Source: Phymorhynchus buccinoides
Taxonomy: Eukaryota; Mollusca; Gastropoda; Neogastropoda; Raphitomidae
Assembly: GCA_017654935.2 (NCBI GenBank)
Contig: CM065698.1
Coordinates: 1-64,000, forward strand
Length of the DNA stretch: 64,000 nt
Direction of reading: 5' to 3'
Part shown: positions 10,008 to 24,122 of the stretch, piece by piece
Position numbering within the stretch: position 1 is the first letter of the stretch
Layout of the letters: each line of letters starts with the position of its first letter
Program-made: the position numbers and the translations under genes
Notes under the pieces: model-generated
What the model was told of the DNA's origin: nothing
The model's database searches: none
The model's input: the letters and a program-made list of their open reading frames with translations, nothing else

Positions 10008-11251
10008 GTAAATAGTTTAGCAACTTGTACTTTGGTCATCTCCTCATGTTCGCGACCGTTAATATCAAAGTCTGCTTCATTCAGTTTCATGAAAATAATC
10101 TAGGCTGATTCTAACCCTATCCCTTTCCCAGAAACGGCAGAATGGTGCATCTCAGTGGAATGTTTCAATGCCAAAATTTCAGGGATGGTGGTGATGAAGT
10201 ACAAGATAGCTAATATTTGTACATGCTGACAACCCTGATAATGGTCGTAGTAGTGGGTGTGGTCCTAAACAAAGCGAATGAATATTAGTAGGGTATGATT
10301 GCATGTGTGTACATTTGAAAGGCTTAATTCTCTTCTCACTGAGTGAGCCCGTGTGACCTGTTAAAGATAAGAACTAAACAAAATTGCAAATAGCACCACG
10401 GCTGTATTCAGATACCCACGTATTAACGGAACTGAGTTTGAAACTACACTGTGTTCAACAAAACATTGCTTACTCTTTATCTTAACTTGATACTTCATGG
10501 TTAACTGGATCGTTCATCGAAGATGTTTTGTTGTGTTCTATAGTGTATATGTGATAAAGGCATCATATCCGAAGTATTAAAAGTTGTTTTCTTCCGTCTT
10601 TCGTGGAAAACCCCACACCAAACAAACAATATAACGCCACTCTACACTTGTGGATTTGTACGGTGTTTTACACTAGCCATTCTTATAACGATATAACGAA
10701 CAGATTTCATGAATTTCATTTCTGTGGTTAGATTGTTCGCCCTGCTTCTTTTCTTTCATCGAATTTGTTTTAATACCCCCCCCCCCCCCCCCCTAATGGA
10801 CACCAAATGTACTATGTGTACCATTATGTAGTTCAAGCTGACCATTTGAATAACGTACCCTACCATTATGGAACAAACATACACTTAAACTGTTATAATA
10901 AACGTTCGATTTATACATGCACTTAGAAAGTAGACGGTCTTCTTCGATGCATAATACATCAAGTGGAAAGCACTATTATCATCGTATCATGTATAGTATC
11001 CATAATATAGCTATGAAAAAAATATCAGTGTTTTACTATCCATAATAATATTATTTTATGTATAATACTGTTTCATAGTACATAGGCATAGATCATAGGA
11101 AAAGCAGTAATTTGGACATACAGTAAATGTTGTGTACGTGTTTCGGCACGTTTATTTCTAAGAAAAAAAGAGGGGGGGGAAACCACATTTGAATAAGAAA
11201 TGATATAGGCTATTTAGCTGAAACTACATTAGTTTGCATTCCCGTCTGCAG
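10008..11251 (+). other. Gene B intron 1
   Basis: Non-coding. It carries a 17-base poly-C near 10777-10793 and AT-rich palindromic blocks around 10980-11080 (CATAATATAG, CATAATAATATTATTTTATG). The acceptor before exon 2 is CCCGTCTGCAG. Confidence 0.6.
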
Positions 11252-11377
11252 TGCTCCTGGTTACGATAGTAGTGAACAACATGACCAAGGACCACAGAGT
11301 GGAAATGAGGGTCTCCAATGGAACTTCACTTCCTTATAACAAGACGCTACAAGTCGTGCCTCTGTCGCCTTACTTTG
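11252..11377 (+). CDS. Gene B exon 2: short CUB-like exon
   Basis: 126 bp, phase 1 in and phase 1 out, bounded by CCCGTCTGCAG and GTGAGT. It encodes about 42 residues (VTIVVNNMTKDHRVEMRV, then NGTSLPYNKT) with alternating hydrophobics and N-glycosylation sequons (NMT, NGT, NKT). Alone it has no diagnostic motif; support comes from the strong splice sites and the phase match to both neighbours. No in-frame stop. Confidence 0.6.
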
Positions 11378-12185
11378 GTGAGTTGGACAGGCAGGGACTT
11401 ATATATCTAAAAATGTTGAAATACAAATAATGTTATGCCAGGTATCCCTTCTGTTGAATCCAATTTTCACTTTAAAAAACTATGTTATGAGATAAATAGT
11501 ATTACAATATTCATAACCAAATATGATTTCCAAGTTTTATTCTGTGTCACAAAGAGCGAGAAACTGAAGAAGAAAAAAAGATTGATTTGTTTGTTTGTTT
11601 ACGTGATAAGTCCACCTTTTATCAGACCACATAGATGTTTGTATGATACCTGTGCTTTCCCTCTTCCATATCAATTTTGTTATAGAAAAAGAGTGCAGCT
11701 ACGTTATATTTCTGTTTATTAATATCTAGGTCTCCTTGGTGCGTTTTCAATTATTTCAGATGCCTCATTTTCCCTGATGTAAAAGCAGAAACTGTTTGTA
11801 ATAATAGGGTACTAGTGAATGTCTTACCTAGGAGTTGGGTTGTAAAGATATTTTTTAATATAAATAACTATCTTTTTACTACAATTACCATATATCATAT
11901 CTGCTTCAAACGCTGCTATTTGCCTGCTATTTTCCTACTGCTACTGTAATGTTCGTACCTTTGTTTAGCAGGCTCCTGTTTACATGCTATTCTCCTAATT
12001 CTCGTATTGTGGTTATTACATCTTTTACATTCATTGATTTCTATCCTCCTATAATTGCTGTTTTCACGCGGGTGTATAGGCTTCTTTTGCATATAATTCT
12101 GCTATTGCAGCTGCCACACTTTTGTATGCAACTTTCTTTTCGTATCTTTAATGGTATGCAAAACCTCCTAAATATCATAATATCT

Positions 12186-12248
<63 letters not shown>

Positions 12249-12473
12249 TCATTGTATCTTAAATGGCATAGAAAAATTCCTAAATATTATGATGATCAAT
12301 TGTTACTAAATATGATTATAATGATTGTAATGGCCAATTGTTTTCTAACACGTCGTTGCTTCTTTGACGTCAGGATTATGTTCACTGTATCGTAAATTGA
12401 CTGCAAACAGTCCTAAATATCATAATGGTAAATTGTTTTCTTTAAAACATTTTGCTACTACTTTACCCATCAG
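11378..12473 (+). other. Gene B intron 2 with (CT)n
   Basis: Non-coding, with pure (CT)n at 12188-12244. Similar CCTAAATATCATAATG blocks recur at 12166-12185, 12280-12293 and 12412-12426, a degenerate local repeat. The acceptor is TTTACCCATCAG. Confidence 0.6.
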
Positions 12474-12853
12474 GATATTTTCAACCCAAACACTTCAGCC
12501 CAAACACATGCGTTTCGGACAGCGATCTCCTGGATGACACGGTATCCTTAAAAGTCCACAGCAACCAGACTGTGATGCTCAGCGTACGCTACATGAACAT
12601 TTACTGCTGGCTACATAAGACGCTGTCTCTGTACGTAGTCAACATCCGAGGACAGACGCAGACACGTTGGAGCCGTTGTGGTACCTTAGCTCCTTTCCCT
12701 GAAGAACTGGTGGAAGTGCAGGAGGTGGTTGTTCAGCATCTTAACGAGCCAGAGAAGGCGCAGGAGGGCGATTTGCATCCTCACATTCTGAAACATCTAC
12801 GAACCCCCAGTACTGGGGAAGGGGTTAAGATACTGTACAGCTTCCTTAATAAG
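12474..12853 (+). CDS. Gene B exon 3: CUB-like C-terminal part plus linker
   Basis: It enters in phase 1, completing GGA Gly, and ends on a whole codon (AAG) before a GTCACT donor, which is weaker than the others. The segment DDTVSLKVHSNQTVMLSVRY, then a WSRCG motif, resembles the second half of a CUB domain. A charged linker (EELVEVQEV, EPEKAQEGD) and GVKILYSFLN follow. The chain continues in frame into the next exon. An alternative reading is that the exon extends past 12853, since the frame stays open to 13007. Confidence 0.6.
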
Positions 12854-13152
12854 GTCACTACGTTTCTTCTTTTAAATTTTTTTTGTTTGCATTATAACTT
12901 CTTGAATATCTCTGCATTTCTATTTCTTTCTTTCTTTTTGCTACACAATAAGCCAGGTCATGTTGTCTTTTTCCTCATGATTAATTTGTTTGTCTTTGCA
13001 TTGTTTTGATTTGATGTGCCTGTCCGCAGTTCACAAAGGACGTTAAACGGATTTTCATCTATGAATGAAAGCCTGTGCGTGCACGTGAATGGGTTTGTGT
13101 GTTACCATGCATGGCTGCCTGAATATGTTTGTGTCTACCATGCACCACCCAG

Positions 13153-13544
13153 TCCTCCTCCCTTCTCCACAAGCTGTCCTCCAACCAGTGGAACTGCTCC
13201 AGCCCAACAAGCTGGATGGACCTGGAGCCTCACCTGTCCTGCAACCTGGTGGTGCAGTGTGACTGGGCTCAGGATGAAAGCCGCTGCCACCACGAGCTGT
13301 GTGAAGGGGAAGGAAGGACAGGGTTCCGTGTGAAGGGCCACAGGGGCTGTTACTGGTTGGGTCAGCCCTCAGAGGCAGTGACCTACCACCAGGTCAGGGA
13401 CAGGTGTTCACGTCACGGGGGTCACCTGGCCAGCTTCAACACCAGGCAGGAGATGGAGGCGGTGATGGGGGTGGTGTGGTGGGCAGGGCACAGTCGTGAC
13501 GTGTTTGTGGGGCTGACGCTTTCCCCTCCTATCTACCCTGCTAT
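13153..13544 (+). CDS. Gene B exon 4: LDLa-like motif and N-terminal half of a C-type lectin domain
   Basis: The acceptor is CACCACCCAG (AG 13151-13152), phase 0; the donor is GTAAGC after 13544, phase 2. The peptide has an LDLa-like LSCNLVVQCDWAQDESRC, then the start of a C-type lectin fold: GCYWLGQPSEAVTYHQVRDR, C, HGGHLASFNTRQE, and DVFVGLTLS, that is the Y/W-C-HL-S-F-E-WIGL pattern with the Trp of WIGL replaced by Phe. This domain normally binds carbohydrate or protein ligands outside the cell. The frame ends in TAA only if the intron is not removed. The rest of the lectin fold lies about 11 kb downstream. Confidence 0.75.
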
Positions 13545-14222
13545 GTAAGCAGGATCCACAAACCGAATATGCATGATTGATGATTATTAATTCTAAAATT
13601 AACTAAGACTTACCTGTCAGTTGAAGGTTAATTTGGATTATTTGGAGCACAGTGATGTTCACATGAGATGTGTTGGCGCGCAGATGAGACAAGTTTCAGA
13701 CGTGATTGACCTCCTCTAGTACCGAAACTGAAGGGTGGGTTATTAAAAAGGGGGTTATTAATAAGATGAGACAAAGATCGACCCAGTAAGTTTAAACTTA
13801 CAATCATAAAGCTACTCCCTTAAAATGAGCATCGCACCCACACGAGACCAAAGCTGCATGCATTTGCACACACTAGATAGCCGTTGTCCCTCCTTAATGT
13901 TTTAAAAAACCCCACTTCAAATCGCTGTCTATGGCCAGAATGGGCATGTCTGCAAGGGGAATCATTATTTACAGAGCTGTGTTATTTGATGGAAATCCAG
14001 GTCTAGTTTTCTCGATAGTCTTCCTGCTCACTGAAGGGGTCAAGCTAGTGTAGCGTGATACCTCAAGTTGGTTACTTCAGCAACCCATGTTCATGCACGC
14101 TGATAAGCAGTGCTTATACTAGAACTTCAGGGGTCTTCATCGAGTATTAGGGGGCCTACGAAGGGTCAAATAAATTCAAAGTTGTGCAAAATATTGTGCA
14201 ACAAATATACGGAAGGCCAACC

Positions 14223-15240
14223 AAGTTCAATGTTTGTTAAATAATTGTATCAAAAGGGGTCGCCAGAAAGGGTCATCAAATGTATTACGCAATTTATTAC
14301 ATTGTAACCAAAGAGGGCCACTGAAAAGGGCCATAAGATTTATTGTTGCTGTTGAACCCCTGTCAGCAATCATTACATTGTCACCAAATAGGGTCACTGA
14401 AAAGGCCTTAAGATTTTTCATTTTTTATATATACTTTATTTATTTAAATATTTATTTATTTTTTAAATCATAACATTGTAATTAAAGAGGAAGAGGGCCA
14501 CATAAAAAGGGGCCATAACATTTATTTTTGTTGTTAATAAACGAATATAACATTGTAGTCAAAGAAGGTCACTGAAAAAAGGCCATAACAATTGTAACAT
14601 TGTAATTGAGGAGGGCCCCTGAAAGGCCATAACGGTTTGTTTGTGTTTTTTTCTTTTTCTTTTCTTTTTTCGAAGTAAACAATCATAACATTGTTAATGA
14701 AGAGGGCCACTGAAATGCCGTACCATTTTTTCGTTAAACAATTATAGTATTGTAACAAAGGATAGATGGCCACTGAAAGGACCATAACATTTGTTGTTGT
14801 TGTTAAACAATCATAACATTGTAACTAAAAGGCCACTGGAAAAGCCATAATATTATTTATCAGAGAATCATAACATCGTAGCCAAAGAGGCCGCCAGCTG
14901 GAAGGGCCATAACTGTTGTGAAACAATTTTATAACATTGTAACCAGAGAAGGCTAATGAAAGGGCCATAACATTTGTTTAAATTATTGATTTTATATTAT
15001 TTATTTATTTGTTATTATTTTATTTATGTCTGTTTTAAAAACAATCCTAGCATCGTAACTAAAGAGGCCAGTAGCTGAAAGGGCCATAACACTGTTGTTG
15101 TAAAACAATTATAACATTGTAACCAGAAGACCATAACATTATTTGTTAGAGAATCATAACATCGTAACTAAAGAGGCCAGTAGCTGAAAGGGCCATAACA
15201 CTATTGTTGTAAAACAAGTATAATATTGGACCACTGAGAA
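14223..15240. repeat. Degenerate ~70-90-bp minisatellite
   Basis: About a dozen units built around CATAACATTGTAAC, a GAGGGCCACTGAAA segment, GGGCCATAACATTTG and a TTGTTGTTAAACAAT hairpin. Units vary in length and carry different insertions (an AT-rich one at 14410-14465 and at 14980-15040). Confidence 0.8.
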
Positions 15241-15246
15241 GGCCGT

Positions 15247-15278
<32 letters not shown>

Positions 15279-15579
15279 ACTATAAACGCCTGACGAGGGT
15301 AAGATAAACACATATTTTGTGCGTAGCATTGTGCAGTATGAGGCTTGTAAAAAAGGCTACATGGTAAGGGTTTGTGGGGCAGAACATTTAGAAAGTTATT
15401 AATTGAATGTAGCAGCCTTATTAATCATGACATGAAAGTCGTAGCAAATAGCCCCATGTGACATAGTATGTGTGTTTTCCGCTTCCTACACGACTTGTAG
15501 GCCTAATACAAATAGGCTTTCTTTTAGTCAGCGCCCAATCTGCTAAGTTACTAGGCCTCGTTGCCGAAATGATACTTTC

Positions 15580-16035
15580 ATTTCATCATGTGTGTCTGCT
15601 CCATCTTACCTCTGCGACAATATTTCCATCTATACGCCAGCTCGCACTTTACGTTCAGTTTCTGACCCTCTTTCTCTCCAGATCCCTAGGTATAAGCTTT
15701 CAACTGCTGGTCGGCGCTCTTTTGCTGTCTCAGGACCGACCTCCTGGAACAAACTTCCTCTCTCCCTCCGTCAGCGACCGACTCTCTCTGCTTTCAAAGC
15801 TAACCTCAAAACCCACCTGTTCCCCCGTCATTGAAGCTCCTCTCTCTTTATCTTCTCTCTCTTGCCATTAGGTCTGTTTCTGCTATATTCCATTTATGTT
15901 ATCCGTGTGTGTTCGCTTTGTATTGCGTTTTTGTTTGAATGCGCTTTGAATGCTAACGTGTGTGTGCGCTTTGATTTGATTTCTATCAAGATTCAGCGCC
16001 GTATAAATACTGTATGTTGTTGTTGTTGTGTTAAT
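15580..16035 (+). pseudogene. 3' end of a CR1/L2-type non-LTR retrotransposon
   Basis: The frame ending at 15834 encodes the conserved C-terminus of reverse-transcriptase ORF2: YTPARTLRSVSD, QIPRYKLSTAGRRSFAVSGP, SWNKLPLSLRQ, and SAFKANLKTHLF followed by a stop. This is the usual ending of CR1/L2-clade proteins. A short 3' UTR with a CGCCGTATAAATACTGTATG block ends in (TGTTGT)n at about 16013-16029, a microsatellite tail typical of these elements. It is 5'-truncated, so only about 80 residues remain. Confidence 0.8.
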
Positions 16036-16194
16036 TCAATGCGTCCTGATTATGATTTGCTTATGCATTAATGTCAACATGCATGGTGTTGTTTGACACC
16101 CCTTCAGTGAGGGGTAGCAGTATCAAAATATTATTTAGCTTTGAGTCGTATTTATTTAGCTTGTATAACACAAGCTATTTTTATTTTAGCGCAC

Positions 16195-16199
16195 GCACG

Positions 16200-16246
<47 letters not shown>

Positions 16247-16272
16247 GCGCGCGCGCGCGCACACGCACACAC
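16195..16272. repeat. (CA)n-(CG)n-(CA)n, Z-DNA-prone tract
   Basis: About 28 bp of pure CA is followed by about 28 bp of pure CG alternation. Confidence 0.95.
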
Positions 16273-16523
16273 ATTTGATTATCAATGCTTGTGTAATATA
16301 TTGTATAGCTAGCAATAAAGTGTTGTAGACTTATTTATTATAATCAGTAATTATATGCATCGGTGTTTAAACGTCAGCTGTCTACGCAAATAACGTGTAA
16401 TCACGTTATATAGCTTCTCAGAAAACAGGACTAGCTCAGTAGCTGTATTAGTGTGTGCGCTGTGAGCCTGCCGTAGCCTGTGTGTTGTATACTAATAGGC
16501 CTATAAATATCATGCTCTCTCTC

Positions 16524-16566
<43 letters not shown>

Positions 16567-16799
16567 TCTCTCTCCCTTTTAGGGACCTTGCGGGGGGCCC
16601 GAGGAGCTTTAATACGAGGACGTCAAATTCTGTTTGACGTCATCCCTAGCTTTGTTGTCGTACCCAGTACTGTTCTCTTTGCGTGGACTACGACAAACGA
16701 CAACGACAGGGGACCTAACACAGAAGTATTTATGGGCAAAAACATTTTGAGTTGCCTCTCTTGATACTGCTACCGATCTTTTCTTGGTGCACGGCAGTA

Positions 16800-17030
16800 C
16801 ACACACGCACGCACGCACGCACACGCACACACACACACACTCACACATATATTCTCTCTCTTACAAACACTATCTCTGTCACACACACACACACATACAC
16901 AAACACACACACACAGACACACACACACGCGCGCACGCGCACGCGCGCACAACACACACACACACATAACCACACACACACTCACACACACATAACAACA
17001 CACACACACGCACACGCACACGTACACACA

Positions 17031-17061
<31 letters not shown>

Positions 17062-17119
17062 GCGCGTGCACACACACACACACACACGCGCGTGCGTGCG
17101 CACGCACATACACACACAA

Positions 17120-17158
<39 letters not shown>

Positions 17159-17204
17159 CTCTCTCTCTCTCTCACGCGCACACGCGCGCGCGCACACGCG
17201 CACG

Positions 17205-17259
<55 letters not shown>

Positions 17260-17266
17260 GGGCACA
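16800..17266. repeat. Long compound (CA)n/(CG)n/(CT)n microsatellite
   Basis: About 465 bp of almost uninterrupted CA with CG-alternating islands (17046-17067, 17088-17104) and CT at 17154-17172. The His-Thr and Cys-Val ORFs on either strand are repeat translations. Confidence 0.97.
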
Positions 17267-17818
17267 CACAAAATTAGTCAAACACAAGCTATTTTAATTT
17301 TAATTTAAGTGTTGCCAAAAATTAACGTCACTCTCATAATAAAATGCTAAAGAACCAAACAGAATTCTGGTGCCAGTTTACGTAATTAGGCCAAATTAGG
17401 TTCAATATGAGGTTGTTGAATCAAGATACAACGCTGCGTAATGTTCAAGTGTAGATCTTGACCTGGATCTAGATCTGGATCCTCTAGTCAACACATTCTA
17501 GTGCAATTTTTGTCGGTTCAGATAAAGAAAATCGAACATATATCTACATATGCCATCTGTAAATACATTATTCTTGCTGTTATTCAGCTAAAACATATCA
17601 AAATATAATTTCAAAAGCACATAAAAGACTGTTTATACTCACTCGTTGTCCGCACAACGCGAAGTGGCGGCCATTTCTCCTCGGAACGAATGCCTTTGTA
17701 CGCATACCGAGATAAAGGACGGAAAGTATGACGTCATTCGGACTTTGACGTCCTCGTATGGCTTGTACCCACGTGTCGTCATATCCGGCCACAAGGAGCG
17801 TGCCATAGTATGGCAGAC

Positions 17819-17893
17819 CGCCATCTTAGTCAGTAACTTTGTTTGAAAAATGCCAGATCGATGCTGTTTACACACAAATCTGACTAAGATGGC
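17819..17893. repeat. Hairpin with 14-bp perfect arms, within a repeated segment
   Basis: GCCATCTTAGTCAG (about 17820-17833) and CTGACTAAGATGGC (about 17879-17892) are exact reverse complements around a 45-base loop. The same segment recurs at 29,207-29,285 with decayed arms. Confidence 0.7.
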
Positions 17894-19209
17894 GACACTT
17901 CCGTTGGAAGGGTCGAGATGCGCACGCAGGTGGGGGGGAGCCATTAAAGCTCCTCGGCAAGGTCTCTACTGTCCGTCACGCACCACGGACTTAAATGTAG
18001 GTTCGTGTCACGCACGGAGTTATTCGTATCGTTTGCTCCTGCTCATGAGCACTGCGCTACTGGCGTCATATTTCATGCGTCTGTCTGTGTAAAGGATAAT
18101 GTCTCTTACTCTTCTAGGATAGTCTAACTGGCCTAGGTCTACACATTTAGGCCTACGATTCAAAGTCAAACTGCAAACGGCCTAATGCATTATTCATAAG
18201 CCTCTAAAGGGCCGCTACTCCTCTAAGGCCTGCCTGCCTCCTCTGTGCCAGCGGGGGGCCGCGATATAGGTATACAAACGGCGGGGGCTTGGCTGTTCCC
18301 GTTATTGTGTGCAGGCGAGTTAGCCTAGGCCTAGTCTACACACAAGAAATTCAGTTGATCAAAGATCAACAGGAGGCGAAACTAGAACACTAAGGTTATA
18401 TAAAAGCAATGTTCTGTTTGGGAGTTATGCATGAAATGCAAGAATGTGGCTGCCCATGTATTTGTGTCTAATTTATACTTTTTTTAAAGTCTTGTTGATA
18501 CTTTTGCATTGAACAAGCCCATACGTAAAGATATGATGCTTATTTGAAGGTGAGAGACTTTGTGTTGTTGGCATGTTGCAAGGGGGAGCATCCATTTTAG
18601 CGACAGCAAGGCACTTTGGAGTGACCAAACAGACTGTCCGGCTGTGGCATTGTTGATACGTGATAGCAAGAACGACCTCTGACTTTCAACACAGTGGGTG
18701 CTCGAGTGATGACACCTCAACAGGATCGGTTTATTACTGTAATACACCTGCTGAACCGCTTCCAGCCCAGCCCAGTCATTACTTACACTATTGCTGGACT
18801 CAGGAGAATTAGGTCTAAAAAGTTGTTGCATTTGAAATGCCGAATTGATGAAACTTTTCTGTATCTAATGCATGAATTTGTGAACTTCAGAAACAAGTTA
18901 ACATCATAAAATATTCTGTGTTACTTTATAAAAAACCACAAAGAAACAACTTTTTAGTCCTACAGAGTTGTGTGGAGTGGGAAGTTTGGCTTGTGCGGCT
19001 GTTATCTTTTTCTATATTATTTGATTTATTTGTCCTGCACAGCTCACCATCTGATGGTGATCGTTGGTTTATAGGATTTATTTCTTAAATATATATATAT
19101 GGTGTTTCTACCTTTGTCAGTTCTGTACCTTGAAAAAGAGGGGTTACTCCCTCGAAAGCTTGGATAAAAACTTAGAACTTACAAAGGATTTTTTTTTTTT
19201 TTTTCTTCA

Positions 19210-19212
<3 letters not shown>

Positions 19213-19291
<79 letters not shown>

Positions 19292-19320
19292 TGTGTGTGT
19301 GTGTGCGTGAATCAGAAAGA

Positions 19321-19384
<64 letters not shown>
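19213..19384. repeat. (AT)n followed by (GT)n and (GA)n
   Basis: About 75 bp of pure AT, a short GT run at 19291-19305, then about 60 bp of pure GA. Confidence 0.97.
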
Positions 19385-19387
<3 letters not shown>

Positions 19388-22043
19388 TGAATGATTGTAG
19401 AAAAGAATTACATACTGTCAACTTTCAGACATACACTGTGTAACACTCAAACAGTATCAGTAATTAATATTTTATATAAAAGTCTAATTGACAAGAAAGA
19501 AAGAATAAAAAGTGAATTTCAAAGTGTAATACATAACAGGAATGTTTAAAGAAATCAAGGCTTATAATATATTTTCTAACAGGAAAAGCAGTTGACACAG
19601 TTATGACATTCACAAGATCCTAGAAAATGGAGAACTAAAGAAGCAAACTGAAGTAAGTAACATTGTTGTTTATTATAAAATGGAAACATTGTAAAATAAA
19701 CTAGAATGGTTACACATGTTTAAAGTTTATTAATTATGAGTAACATTGTAAAGCAGTGCACCATTATACTAGAAATGTGTATCAAGATCATAACACTCTT
19801 TAGGGAAAGAAACACGGCATCCTTCAATGCAAAGGTTTGGTATGAAAAAGAAATTAAGTGAATTTGCAACACAGTGCTCCAGTATAGTTAATGTTATAAC
19901 ATTCTTTACTGAAAAAAACAACAGAGGTTTAGCATGAAAAAACAAACACTGGTTGAGACTGCATAAATGTTGAAACAAAATTAAAAAAAGACACTGCATG
20001 CATAGTTTGGTTTTTAATAAAATAGATGAGTACATATAAGATGGCTACATAAGATGTTTATATAAAAAGAAAAAACATCAATGGACAAATGCAACAAAAG
20101 ATAATACATACAGACTTAAACAGTACATGTACATTATAAAGATATTACTATTATTGAAGCAAAAAGTATGGATAGCATTATGATTGCATGCACCTAACCT
20201 ATACTTTTTTTAAAACAGGAATTGAATATATTATCGTTTGCGAACACTCCCACATGCATTTGAACATACTGCAAAAAAACATGTCAATAGACAAAATGAA
20301 ACTCTAGAATAACTCTATGACGGATATTTCCGTGACAGGGCAGTTAATAGGTTACTGGAAGTTGACGGAAATATTTGTGATGGGGCAGTGAAGAGGCTAA
20401 TAACTAATCACACATTCATAACTGAAAAGATTAAAAGAAGTCATGTGTTGTAAAAAGTATAATTTTGTGTTCACTAACAAGCAATAGGACTTGTATAAAA
20501 CTAGTAACAGCAGAAGAGTAAAACACCATGTAGTTTTTTGGTAAAATATGAACATGTCTTTTTAAAAGTAACGTAAATATGATCATGTAAAAAAAGATGT
20601 AAGGGTTATTGATCTATAAACCTCACATAATGACAAAGCAACAAAAATTAACCTTTACTTTAAATATGAAAGTAGTAATACATTTACAAATAACAACAAC
20701 AAAAAACAATACAAGAGACACTGTTAGGAATAACAAAATGGAGTTATGAACAGTATCATAGATCTCATAGAAATAGTCAGTCTGTCACGAAGTTATGTAA
20801 AATATGAACATATTAAAAAAGAAGTTCATTAATGTACACAAACATCCATATAGTAACAATTACAACAACAAAAAGTTATGTATACACACTTGAATACTTT
20901 CAGGTTAGGTTACCTTTAAAAGCACTCATTTTGTTATTATTACAAACACCAATTTCGACTTGTGTCTTATTTGCATACAGATGTTAATTTGTAGTAAAAC
21001 TTTGTTCAGACTGTTTGAAAAGATTATTTATGTTTAGTTTTGTTTTGTTAAATACAGCTGAGAACAGAAAGAGTAAGAAAGTGATTTTAGATAATATTAT
21101 TAGTCCAACGAGTCTAATAATGAAAGAACGTAAATTGTTATTAGTTCAATGAGTCTAGTGTGTTAAAGAATTAGAAGAAAGTTAACAGTGTTATTATTTC
21201 TTTTTCTGTGTTTTCAGGCCACATAGCTATAATGGGTAAAGTACATATGTATGTGTGTCTGGTGTTCAGTATTCACTGGTCTCTCCACTGCGCACAGCTA
21301 ACACAATCTGATTTCGAAAGAGGTCAATGTAGACAAAAATATTTGCAATTTTGTTTTTTAAAAGGCAGGAGAATGAGCCAATGAGTCAGAAAAATAGTCG
21401 ATGATAAAAAAGAAAAAGAAAAGGCAGAGTCAAAGAGAAAGTAAAATCCTATGTAATTATTTCTTTAAAACAAACTGTTTAATGAATTCAGAATGCTAAG
21501 TATTATATAAAAAAGAAAGTTTAGTTTCTAATATCAGAAGAATGCAAATAGCAAAATGAACAGCCCTGCTTCACACTATATTTCTCATAAATGAATATCG
21601 TCTGTGAAATGAATTCCCTTTGACATAATGACAACTGTCCGTCTGTTTTGAGGCCCTGTAAAGTTTTTTCCCGCCAAAAGGGCGAGGGGTAAAAATGTTA
21701 TGTGTGCAGTCCTTTTATTATTTTTGTTGTTGTCATTATTATGATGAATGCAGTTTTTAATTATCTTTTTTGACAATGCATTTTGCAAAAGTTTAGTAAT
21801 GCACTTCTGTGATTTTGCTAAAGATTAACAATAGTGGTTAAAAATGCCAAAATGACGATGAGGCCTGTCAAGGGTTTTCTCATCATACAAATTACGCCTT
21901 GTCAACGCAGTTTTCTTACCATTGAAGAAGCAACACAAAACGTGTTTTCTTTATAATTCTCTTTGCTGAAGAGGGGGGAGAGTTCTGTTTCTGTCTAATG
22001 AAAGAAAGAAAAAGAAGCTGAGAGAGAGACAGGTGGAGACATT

Positions 22044-22835
<792 letters not shown>

Positions 22836-23727
22836 GCAGTCACAGCCTAACTCTGTAGGCTAACATGTTCTGGTCACCAGTCTGTTAGGCTGATGCATAT
22901 TCATGAAGTTCTCAATGATCCACCAGCGCGTCACACCCACGGACCTACATTACATGTAGAGTCGCACGCTCAATTAAGAAGGGCAGACAACTTCAATGAC
23001 AAAGGGAAGACAACTCTGATGCGCCCAGCAGGCCACGTGCTCATCCATGGACCATGGAACTGGACCCAAATCACATGACCTTCACAGGCAAAAGTCACGT
23101 GATACCCTGCCCGACGCTAAAGAGGCGGCGGTCTCTTGATCGCCTCCAATGATAATTTAAAAAAAGCATAGGCGCCGACTGAGAGCGGCGATCACTTGCA
23201 GCCATTCTGGGTAGAAATTTGAGAATAATGCTTCTAATATTAGTGTGTTGTTACTAAGATTTATCTCCGGACGAATAAATGGGACCGAAGAAATTGTATG
23301 CATAAAGATATTAGGGTGGCCCTAAATCGCCTAGGCCCACTCACTTATCCAAATTTAAAGTTTGTTCAATCAGTTTCAAGAGCGCAACAGGAGACACATT
23401 TTGGGGGTAATATTTCCATGTCTGTCATAGACAAAACTGAGTCTGGCTAGAGCAGTCTAGAACTAGTCTAGGTAAATTAGTTAAGTATACATATTAATTT
23501 TGGACTAGGCTTAGTGGGAGAAACACAAAGAATGCGGCGGCATTCCAATATCAAACAGGGTCCCGTTAAGCACAGTAGGATGCCATTCATAGCGCTGGCT
23601 GGAAGCAGCTTGACTAGAAAATAAAATAAAAATTGCCTCTGGTAAGGCTTGTAAAGTGTCCCCATTCTGATCTGACGAGTAAAGACAAATGTTATTACAA
23701 TCACCCGATTTAAAGATGTGCCATCCC

Positions 23728-24122
23728 CCCTGCATTTCTCGGTTAATTGTATTTTTCCGTTTTTGCCTTTCTTATAAAGCTGTATTTTAGGAACATTTTC
23801 AGCTAATTCACTTTTTGGAATACTAACCCTAACCCTAAACCTAACCCTAACCCTAGCCCTAAACCTAACCCTACCCCCCACTCTGTACTGCAGTACACCG
23901 CGATTTGTCACAGTTGTGGTTCGTTGCGTTTTCCCTTCTTATAGGGTGGGGGTTAGGGTTAGGGTTAGGGCTAGGGTTAGGGATAGGGTTAGTATTCCAA
24001 AAAGGTTATTAGCTAAAAAGGTTCCTAAATTACAGCTTTATGTATGGTAAGAAAGGCAAAAACGGAAAAATACAATCAACCGAGAAATGTAGGGGGGGGG
24101 GGGGGGGGGGGGGGCACATCTT
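23728..24122. mobile_element. Second, unrelated foldback element with inverted telomere-like cores
   Basis: The left arm includes CATTTCTCGGTTAATTGT, TTTCCGTTTTTGCCTTTC, TAAAGCTGTATTTTAGGAAC and CTTTTTGGAATACTAACCC. The right arm is its reverse complement (about 23,990-24,090). The left arm runs into CCCTAA-type repeats (23,824-23,876) and the right arm begins with TTAGGG-type repeats (23,947-23,995), so the telomeric motifs are themselves inverted. A 20+ base G-run sits at the outer right edge where the left has a C-run of six. Confidence 0.7.

Larger units (their letters stand above)
16582..17970. mobile_element. Possible TIR-bounded element interrupted by CA arrays
   Basis: GGACCTTGC, a short G-run and CCGAGGAGCTTTAATACG at about 16584-16618 face the reverse-complement block GCTCCTCGGCAAGGTCTC at 17949-17967. 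The right half (17,640-17,945) is present again at 29,149-29,345. A perfect TGACGTCA-type inverted pair flanks 16620-16640. Family unknown; the boundary call is tentative. Confidence 0.35.

Noticed and set aside
16752..17308. Long His/Thr and Cys/Val ORFs on both strands
   Set aside because: Direct translations of (CA)n/(GT)n; the same applies to ORFs at 7975-8457, 22523-22843, 24666-25285, 47620-48327 and 56377-56797.
23824..23995. Telomere or chromosome end
   Set aside because: Only a few TTAGGG/CCCTAA units, degenerate, inverted and enclosed by arms of a foldback element with unique DNA on both sides.
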